From: Acidobacteriota bacterium
Lineage (GTDB): Bacteria > Acidobacteriota > Thermoanaerobaculia > UBA5066
Direction: 5' to 3'
NCBI GenBank assembly: GCA_008363385.1
Contig: RHKY01000012.1
Span: forward strand, 1-64,000
Length of the DNA: 64,000 nucleotides
Shown: positions 58,301 to 64,000 of the stretch, in pieces
Layout of the letters: each line of letters begins with the position of its first letter
Numbering within the stretch: position 1 is the first letter of the stretch
The notes under the pieces: generated by a model
The model's database searches: none
Told to the model about the DNA's origin: nothing
Seen by the model: the letters and a program-made list of their open reading frames with translations, nothing else
Translations under genes and position numbers: made by a program

Positions 58301-59905
58301 GAAGCGCTGGCGGAAGTAGTCGTAGAGGCTCGACGGGTAGCGCGAGAGGACGGCCAGCGGAGCGTCGTCGCCCATGCTGAAGACCGGCTCCGAGCCGGTC
58401 TTCGACATCGGGTCCAGGACCATCGCGAGGTCCTCGGCGCTCCAGCCGAAGAGCACCTGCTGCGCCGCGAGGCCCCCGGGCGGCCGGGGCGGGGCCGGGG
58501 CCGGGGCGGCCGGCTGGAGCGTCACCATGTTCCGCGAGACCCAGCGGCCGTATGGCTTCCGGGCGGCGACCTCCCGCTTGGCGTCGGGGTTCCTCACGAC
58601 CCGCCGCCCGGCGGTGTCGACGACGAGGAGCTCGCCGGGCCCGACCTTCCCGCTCTCGACGACGTCCCGCGGGTCCCAGTCGCACAGGCCCACCTCCGAC
58701 CCTGCCATCACGAGCCCGTCGCGGCGGACCTTGAACCGGCACGGCCGGAGCCCGTTGCGGTCCACCGCGGCGGCGGCCAGGACGCCGTCGGAGAAGGCGA
58801 GCGCCGCGGGCCCGTCCCACGGCTCGATGAGGCACTGGTGGTACTCGTAGAACGCCCGGACGTCCGGCCGCACGTCGGAGTACTTCTCCCAGGCCTGGGG
58901 CACCAGCATCATCGCGGCGTGGACGGGGCTCCGCCCGGACCGGACGAGGAGCTCCATGGCGTTGTCCAGGCTGGCCGAGTCGCTCCCGCCCGCCCAGATG
59001 ACGTTCCGGAGCCTCTCCACCCTCCGGCCCCAGATCGGCGAGGCGAGGAGGGGCCCTCGCATCGTCATCGCGTTCCGGTTCCCCCAGAGGGTGTTGATCT
59101 CGCCGTTGTGGGCCAGGAGGCGGAACGGCTGGGCGAGCTGCCAGCTCGGCAGCGTGTTCGTCGAGAAGCGCTGGTGGAAGACCGCGATCGCCGTCTCGAA
59201 GTCGGGGGCGTGGAAGTCGGCGTAGAAGGCGGGGAGCTGCCGTCCGGTCAGGAGCGCCTTGTAGACGACCGTCCGGCACGAGAGGGACGCGACGTAGAGG
59301 GAGCCCAGCCCCTCGGACCAGGCCCGGCGCTCGATCTCCCGGCGCGCGAGGAAGAGCTCCCGCTCGAAGACCTCGTCGTCCTTCACCCGGTCGGGCCGCC
59401 CGACGAAGGCCTGGCGGATGACCGGGCAGGAGGCCCGGGCCGTCGGCCCCAGCGCGGCCGGGTCGACGGGGACGTCGCGCCAGCCGAGGAACGGCAGGCG
59501 GTCCCGCTCCAGCGTGTCGAGGACGATGTCGCGGGCGCGGGTGGCGCCGGTGGGGTCGCGGGGGAGGAAGAACATCCCGACGCCGAGCGGCGTCTCCTCG
59601 GAGACCGGAAGCCCGAGCCGCCGGGCCTCCCGGAGGATCAGCCGGCGCGGGACCTGGAGGAGGAGGCCGGCCCCGTCCCCGGAGTTGTCCCCGGAGGCCG
59701 CCCCGCGGTGCGTGAGGCGGGTGAGGGCCTCCAGGGCGGACAGGAGGATGTCGTTCCCCGGCTCGCCCGAGGCGCGCGCGAAGAAACCGACGCCGCAGGC
59801 GTCCCTCTCCTGCGGCGCCGCCTCGGCCGAGCCCGACAGGCGCGGGACGGCCTCGGAGGGCGCGGAGCTGCCGCGGGAGACGGGACGTCCTCTCGAGGTG
59901 GCCAT
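55331..59905 (-). CDS. gltB: Glutamate synthase large subunit
   Basis: 1,524 residues from the ATG at 59905; TATCCT lies five bases upstream. The Ntn glutaminase begins with Cys37 in [10 protein letters not shown] after a 36-residue propeptide that would be cleaved. The central domain, the FMN/TIM-barrel synthase domain ([66 protein letters not shown]), the 3Fe-4S cysteines in [10 protein letters not shown], and the C-terminal beta-helix ([20 protein letters not shown]) are all present. It makes glutamate from glutamine and 2-oxoglutarate. The GltD partner is not adjacent. Confidence 0.97.
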   Translation of the reverse strand: [1524 protein letters not shown]

Positions 59906-59972
59906 GCCCGAGGATAGGAAGAACGAAGCGTCGTTTCCAGTCCGGGGCCCGAGCGGCCCCCGGAGCGTCACC

Positions 59973-59978
59973 TATAAT
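59973..59978 (+). promoter_or_regulatory. -10 box of the bactofilin gene
   Basis: Perfect TATAAT, 13 bases before the ATG at 59992. No TTGACA-like element is seen 16-18 bases upstream. The leader would be about six bases long. Confidence 0.5.
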
Positions 59979-59991
59979 CCGCGGGCGTCAG

Positions 59992-60486
59992 ATGTTTCTT
60001 TTCGGCAGGAAGAGCCCGTCGCCGGAGGAGGAGAGGAAGGGCGGCCCGCCGTCGCCTTCTCCAGCGCAGGCCCCCGCGTCGCCGGCGTCCCGGCCGGAAG
60101 CCGGCGTCCACAGACCCGAAGCGAGGAGCGCCGTGATCGGACCGAACGTGAGGATCCAGGGGGAGCTCTCCGGCGAGGAGGACGTCGTCGTCGAGGGACG
60201 CGTCGAGGGGAAGATCACGGTCACGAAGATGCTGCGGATCGGCCCGCAGGCGCAGGTCAACGCCGAGGTGAAGGCGCAGGCCGTCGTGATCGCCGGCAAG
60301 GTGGTCGGCAACGTCGCGGCCACCGACCGCGTCGAGATCCTCGCCTCGGGCTCCCTCGAGGGGAACATCAAGGCCCCGAAGATCGCCATCGCCGAAGGGG
60401 CGCAGTTCCGGGGGAGCGTCGACATGAGCGGCAAGTCCGGGCCCGCCCCTGCCGCCCCCGCGCCCCCGGCCTCCCCGTCGAAGTAA
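59992..60486 (+). CDS. Bactofilin
   Basis: 164 residues. The central DUF583 right-handed beta-helix (VIGPNVRIQGELSGEEDVVV, VEGKITVTKMLRIGPQAQVN, GNVAATDRVEILASGSLEGN) is flanked by disordered Pro/Ser-rich tails, as in other bactofilins. The N terminus MFLFGRK is the usual short membrane-targeting or basic peptide. Bactofilins polymerise without nucleotides and organise cell-shape, polarity or chromosome-segregation proteins. It is encoded alone, divergent from gltB. Confidence 0.93.
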   Translation: MFLFGRKSPSPEEERKGGPPSPSPAQAPASPASRPEAGVHRPEARSAVIGPNVRIQGELSGEEDVVVEGRVEGKITVTKMLRIGPQAQVNAEVKAQAVVIAGKVVGNVAATDRVEILASGSLEGNIKAPKIAIAEGAQFRGSVDMSGKSGPAPAAPAPPASPSK

Positions 60487-60508
60487 GGCGCCCGCGCGGC
60501 CGGTCGCA

Positions 60509-61513
60509 TCAGCGGGACCGGGCGGGGAGGCCGAGGCCCGCCGCGGCGAGGAGGCGCGCGATGTCCGGCGGGACCGGCGCCACCAGCTCCAGCCGCTCCG
60601 CGGTGACGGGGTGCGCCAGGGCGAGTCGCCGGGCGTGGAGGGCCTGGCGGGGGAAGTCCCGGCAGGCGGCCTTCAAGGCCTCGTCCCGGATCCCCTTCCA
60701 GCGGGGCGACCCGTAGACCGGGTCGCCGACTACGGGGAGGTGGATCGCCTTCAGGTGGACCCGGATCTGATGGGTCCGGCCGGTGAGGAGGAGGCACTTC
60801 AGGAGCGAGACTCCGCCCCGGTCCCCGCCGGACTCGCCGAGGAGCTCGTAGAGCGTTGACGACTCGCGCCCCTCGGTCTTCGAGGTGGTCATCCGCTTCC
60901 GGTCGGCCCGGTCGCGCAGGATCCGGAGGTCGACGCGCCCCTTGACGACCGGCGGACGCCCGTAGACGACCGCCAGGTACTCCTTCTCGATCGTCCGCGC
61001 CTTCATCGCCCGGGCGATCCCGGCGTGGGCGGCGTCGGTCCGGGCGACCATCAGGACGCCCGAGGTGTCCTTGTCGAGGCGGTGGACGAGCCCGGGCCTC
61101 TCCGCCGCGCCGCCCCACTCCCGCGACCGGAAGAGGAGGGCGTTGACGAGCGTGCCGTCCCGGTGCCCGACGGCGGGGTGGACGACGAGTCCGGCGGGCT
61201 TGTCGAGGACGAGGAGGTGCTCGTCCTCGTAGAGGACCGACAGCGGGATGTCCTGCGGCAGGAGGTCGGGCGGCGGAGGCGGCGGGGCCGGGAGCTCGAC
61301 CGTCACGTCGTCCCCGGCGCGGACCCGGTCGCTCCCTCTCGTCCGGGCGGAGCCGTTGACGAGGACGTTGCCGGAGGCGACGAGCGACTGGATCTTCGTC
61401 CGCGAGAGCGCGGGGAGGTCGGCGAGGTGGCGGAGGAGGACGCGGTCGAGCCGCTCCCCGGCGTCCCCGCGGTCGGCGCGGAAGGCCCGCCGGGGCGGAG
61501 GGCCCGCGCTCAC
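60509..61513 (-). CDS. RluD-type 23S rRNA pseudouridine synthase
   Basis: 334 residues, GTG overlapping the lgt stop (GTGA). An S4 domain (RLDRVLLRHLADLPALSRTK to VLVNGSARTRG) precedes the catalytic domain. Catalytic Asp147 is in HRLDKDTSGVLMVART, and RTHQIRVHLKAIHLPVVGDP is the conserved RNA-binding stretch. It probably modifies helix 69 of 23S rRNA (RluD) but could be an RluC-like enzyme. It is the last gene of the ileS-lspA-lgt run. Confidence 0.92.
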   Translation of the reverse strand: MSAGPPPRRAFRADRGDAGERLDRVLLRHLADLPALSRTKIQSLVASGNVLVNGSARTRGSDRVRAGDDVTVELPAPPPPPPDLLPQDIPLSVLYEDEHLLVLDKPAGLVVHPAVGHRDGTLVNALLFRSREWGGAAERPGLVHRLDKDTSGVLMVARTDAAHAGIARAMKARTIEKEYLAVVYGRPPVVKGRVDLRILRDRADRKRMTTSKTEGRESSTLYELLGESGGDRGGVSLLKCLLLTGRTHQIRVHLKAIHLPVVGDPVYGSPRWKGIRDEALKAACRDFPRQALHARRLALAHPVTAERLELVAPVPPDIARLLAAAGLGLPARSR

Positions 61514-62292
61514 GCCGAGGGGGCTCTGAGCGCCCGCCGGCGTCCGGCGACGGCGATCGCCAGCGCCGCCGCCAGGCCGGCCAGGGCGATGACCTGCGAC
61601 GTGGAGAGGAGGCCCAGGACGCTCCCGCGCGGGTCGCCCCGGAAGAGCTCCAGCGTGCCCCGGAGGAGCGCGTACCCGCCGAGGTACCGCGCGAAGGTCT
61701 GGCCCTCGTACCGGCGCCTCTCGAGGAGGAGGAGGAGGGCGAAGAGCACGAACGTCCCCGCGGCCTCGTACAGCTGGACGGGGTGGAGGGGGACGCCGAG
61801 CGGGACGCCGACGTTCGTCTCGGCGACCGGGCTCGTGAAGGTGACGGCCCAGGGCCGGTGGCACTCGGTCCCCCAGCAGCAGCCCGCCGCGAAGCAGCCG
61901 AGCCGCCCGATCGCCTGACCGAGCGCGATCGAGGGCGCGGCGGCGTCGGCGACGGCGAGGAAGGAGAGGCGCTTCCTCCGGAGGAAGACGAGGGCGACGG
62001 CGACGGCGCCGATCAGGCCCCCGTAGAAGACGCCTCCGGAGCGGAGGAGCTCCCACAGGCCCGAGACCGAGCCCAGGTAGCGGCCCCCCTCGACGAAGAC
62101 GAGGAGGAGCTTGGCGCCCACGAGGCCGCCGAGGAGGACCCAGATCCCGAGGTCGGCGGCGTCGTCGGGCGAGACCCCGAAGGAGGGCGACCTCCTCCTC
62201 AGGAGCCAGAGCGCCAGGAGGAAGCCGGTCGCCAGGAGGACGCCGTACGTCGGGACGCCGAAGGAGCCGATCCGGAAAAGCTCGGGGAGCAT
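61510..62292 (-). CDS. lgt: Prolipoprotein diacylglyceryl transferase
   Basis: 260 residues, about seven membrane helices. It transfers diacylglycerol from phosphatidylglycerol to the lipobox cysteine, the step before LspA. The Lgt signature is GQAIGRLGCFAAGCCWGTEC; the usual Asn of GRxGNF is Cys here. The early SFGVPTYGVLLATGFLLA and VFYGGLIGA and the late HPVQLYEA are canonical. The start overlaps the lspA stop as TGATG, so lipoprotein maturation genes are coupled. Confidence 0.93.
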   Translation of the reverse strand: MLPELFRIGSFGVPTYGVLLATGFLLALWLLRRRSPSFGVSPDDAADLGIWVLLGGLVGAKLLLVFVEGGRYLGSVSGLWELLRSGGVFYGGLIGAVAVALVFLRRKRLSFLAVADAAAPSIALGQAIGRLGCFAAGCCWGTECHRPWAVTFTSPVAETNVGVPLGVPLHPVQLYEAAGTFVLFALLLLLERRRYEGQTFARYLGGYALLRGTLELFRGDPRGSVLGLLSTSQVIALAGLAAALAIAVAGRRRALRAPSA

Positions 62293-62828
62293 CAGCGCTC
62301 CACGGGGGGGGCCGGGTCGGCCTCCGGCGCGGGGTTCCTCCAGAAGTCCCAGGCCAGGAGGGCGACCCCGACCGTGATGGCGCTGTCGGCGACGTTGAAG
62401 GAGGGCCACTGGTGGCGCCCGACGTAGAAGAGGAGGAAGTCGGTGACCGACCCGAGGCGGACGCGGTCGACGAGGTTGCCGACGGCGCCGCCGAGGACGA
62501 GGGAGAGGGCCAGCTGGAGCCTCAGGAGGCCCGCGGGCGAGCGGAGCGAGAAGACGAGGACGCCCGCGAAGACCGCGAGCGCGACGAGGTTGAGCGCCGC
62601 GGCCTTCCACGCGGCGTCGAACGACGCGAAGAGGCCGAAGGCGGCGCCGGTGTTCTGGACGTGCGTCAGGTCGAAGAAGCCCGGGATCACGGCGACCTGC
62701 GCGTGGAGCGGGATGCGGGCGACCACGGCCGCCTTCGTCACCTGGTCGAGGACGACGACCGAAGCCGAGAGGAGGAGCCAGAGGAGGCGGGCCGGGAGAC
62801 GGCCGGCGAGCGGGGGGGCCTCGGGCAC
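62292..62828 (-). CDS. lspA: Lipoprotein signal peptidase
   Basis: 178 residues, four membrane helices. The catalytic aspartates are in GGAVGNLVDRVRLGSVTDF and FNVADSAITVG. VLDQVTKAAV and VQNTGAAFGLF complete the family pattern. It removes signal peptides from diacylated prolipoproteins. The GTG start lies eight bases after ileS, the common ileS-lspA order. Confidence 0.95.
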   Translation of the reverse strand: MPEAPPLAGRLPARLLWLLLSASVVVLDQVTKAAVVARIPLHAQVAVIPGFFDLTHVQNTGAAFGLFASFDAAWKAAALNLVALAVFAGVLVFSLRSPAGLLRLQLALSLVLGGAVGNLVDRVRLGSVTDFLLFYVGRHQWPSFNVADSAITVGVALLAWDFWRNPAPEADPAPPVER

Positions 62829-62835
62829 GGGCCTC

Positions 62836-64000
62836 TCAGCCCTCGCCCACGACGCCGCGGCAGCGCGGGCAGAGCCCGCCTTCCGGCACGTCGGCGCGGA
62901 CCTGCCAGCAGCGGGGGCACTTGGCGCCCGACGCCGGGACGGCCGAGAGGCCGACGCCGCCGTAGAGGCCCGTCGGCTCGGCGTCGTCGGCGCGAAGGAG
63001 GCTCGGCACGATCAGGAGCTCGGCGAGCCGGGCCTCGTCGAGGCCCGTGGCCTCGAGGTCCCTGTCGAGGTCCGGCGAGCGCCCGAGCCGGGCCGTCGCC
63101 TGCGCGGAGGTCCCCACGCTCCCGGCGCGCCGGAGCGGCTCGAGCCTCCGGACGAACTCTTCGCGCAGCGACAGGAGACGGCCCCAGGCGTCGTGGGCCT
63201 CTTCCGGGAGCTCCGGGAGCCGGAGGTCCTCCCACGTGGCCAGGAACGGCGAGGAGGCCGCCCGCCCCGGGAGGCTCTGCCAGACCTCCTCCGCCGTGAA
63301 CGGGCAGATCGGCTGCAGGACGAAGACGATCGTCTCGGCCAGCCGGTAGGCCGCCGTCTGGGCCGAGCGGCGCTTCGGGTCGCCGGCCGAGAGGACGTAC
63401 AGGGCGTCCTTGCGGACGTCGCACCAGAGGGCCGAGAGGTCGGTCGTGCAGAAGTCGAGGAGGTGGCGCGCGACGGTGTGGAACTCGAAGCGCTCGTAGG
63501 CTGCGCGCGCCGTGTCACGGAGGCGCGCCGCCCGCGCGAGGAGGAGGCGGTCGAACGGCTCGAGCGCCGCGTCGGGGACGGCGTCCCTCGCGGGGTCGAA
63601 GTCGAGGAGGACCGACAGGAGGAAGCGCGCCGTGTTGCGGACCTTCCGGTAGGCCTCGGCCGAGCGGGCGAGGATCTCCTGGTTGATCCGTATGTCGTCG
63701 AAGAAGTCGGTCGAGGCGACGAAGAGGCGGAGGACGTCGGCCCCGTGCGTGGCGATGACGTCCTGCGGGTGGACGACGTTGCCCACGGAGCGGGACATCT
63801 TCTTCCCCTCGCCGTCCACGACGAACCCGTGCGTGACGACGGCCGCGTACGGCGCGGCGCCCCGGAGGGCGACCGAGGTCAGGAGCGAGGACTGGAACCA
63901 GCCGCGGTGCTGGTCGTGCCCCTCGAGGTAGAGGACCGGGGCGCGCGTCCCCTCCGCGTACGGGCTCTCGACGCCGTACGCCGAGGAGGCGAGGACGGCG
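62836..64000 (-). CDS. ileS: Isoleucyl-tRNA synthetase, C-terminal part (5' end outside window)
   Basis: About 387 residues are visible. Reading from the edge: YLEGHDQHRGWFQSSLLTS, the KMSKS loop in DGEGKKMSRSVGNVVHP, the anticodon-binding domain (SALWCDVRKDALYVLSAGDP), and the C-terminal zinc finger with CPRCWQV and CPRCRG. These are diagnostic of bacterial IleRS. The HIGH motif and editing domain lie beyond 64000. It is followed by lspA, lgt and rluD with gaps or overlaps of at most eight bases. Confidence 0.95.
   Translation of the reverse strand, partial: AVLASSAYGVESPYAEGTRAPVLYLEGHDQHRGWFQSSLLTSVALRGAAPYAAVVTHGFVVDGEGKKMSRSVGNVVHPQDVIATHGADVLRLFVASTDFFDDIRINQEILARSAEAYRKVRNTARFLLSVLLDFDPARDAVPDAALEPFDRLLLARAARLRDTARAAYERFEFHTVARHLLDFCTTDLSALWCDVRKDALYVLSAGDPKRRSAQTAAYRLAETIVFVLQPICPFTAEEVWQSLPGRAASSPFLATWEDLRLPELPEEAHDAWGRLLSLREEFVRRLEPLRRAGSVGTSAQATARLGRSPDLDRDLEATGLDEARLAELLIVPSLLRADDAEPTGLYGGVGLSAVPASGAKCPRCWQVRADVPEGGLCPRCRGVVGEG

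Overview
The window is very GC-rich, gene-dense bacterial chromosome: 58 protein-coding features, three tRNAs and no gap above 300 bases. The surface-protein remnant at the left edge carries a beta-sandwich repeat that I associate with Acidobacteriota of the Thermoanaerobaculia/Holophagae type. A PhaR/phasin locus, a bactofilin, Hfq, a MshEN-domain protein and a REC protein with a long disordered linker fit a large-genome environmental acidobacterium. The phylum is inferred from gene content, not from a marker tree.

Layout. 1-2.1 kb: a probable IS630-type transposase end abutting a beheaded surface protein, tRNA-Glu, two small unknown genes and tRNA-Lys. 2.1-6.4 kb: purA and hutH, then a VapBC-type toxin-antitoxin pair that sits between hutH and a 94 % identical 86-bp copy of the hutH 3' end. 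6.4-13.6 kb: a storage-granule or lipid-body-like locus (fused double ArsA/GET3 ATPase, two phasin-like proteins, SDR, acyltransferase, patatin, PhaR-type regulator) with no synthase in view. 13.7-20.8 kb: hutU, a giant NtrY-like sensor kinase and a lipoprotein. 20.8-24 kb (minus strand): dead-looking Asd-fold protein, pssA, DUF465, rimI, tsaB. 24-31.2 kb: mutS, a NagZ-like GH3, ssb, murJ, dtd and a site-2 protease. 31.2-33 kb: HU and a MshEN/poly-proline/GAF protein. 33-40.3 kb: B12 subunit, crotonases, split methylcrotonyl-CoA carboxylase and HMG-CoA lyase, i.e. leucine/odd-chain acyl-CoA catabolism. 40.3-42.3 kb: a REC-linker-PopZ-like-helix protein. 42.3-42.5 kb: structured repeats. 42.6-55.1 kb: a tightly overlapping run valS-birA-coaX-unknown-rlmD-comEC-miaA-hfq-TPR lipoprotein-crp-pgsA. 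55.2-64 kb: tRNA-Gly, gltB, bactofilin, and the minus-strand run ileS-lspA-lgt-rluD.

Genes work in operons joined by 1-4 base stop/start overlaps (ATGA, GTGA, TTGA, TGATG). Many first genes carry a TANNNT box only 5-8 bases before the start codon and no Shine-Dalgarno sequence, which suggests widespread leaderless mRNAs. Others, such as phaR, ssb, DUF465 and the REC gene, have a leader and a clear AGGAG-type site.

The best candidates for something undescribed are the granule-like locus with its SD-sequestering hairpin, the hutH-end duplication around VapBC, the leaderless promoter code, and the two linker-rich signalling/scaffold proteins.
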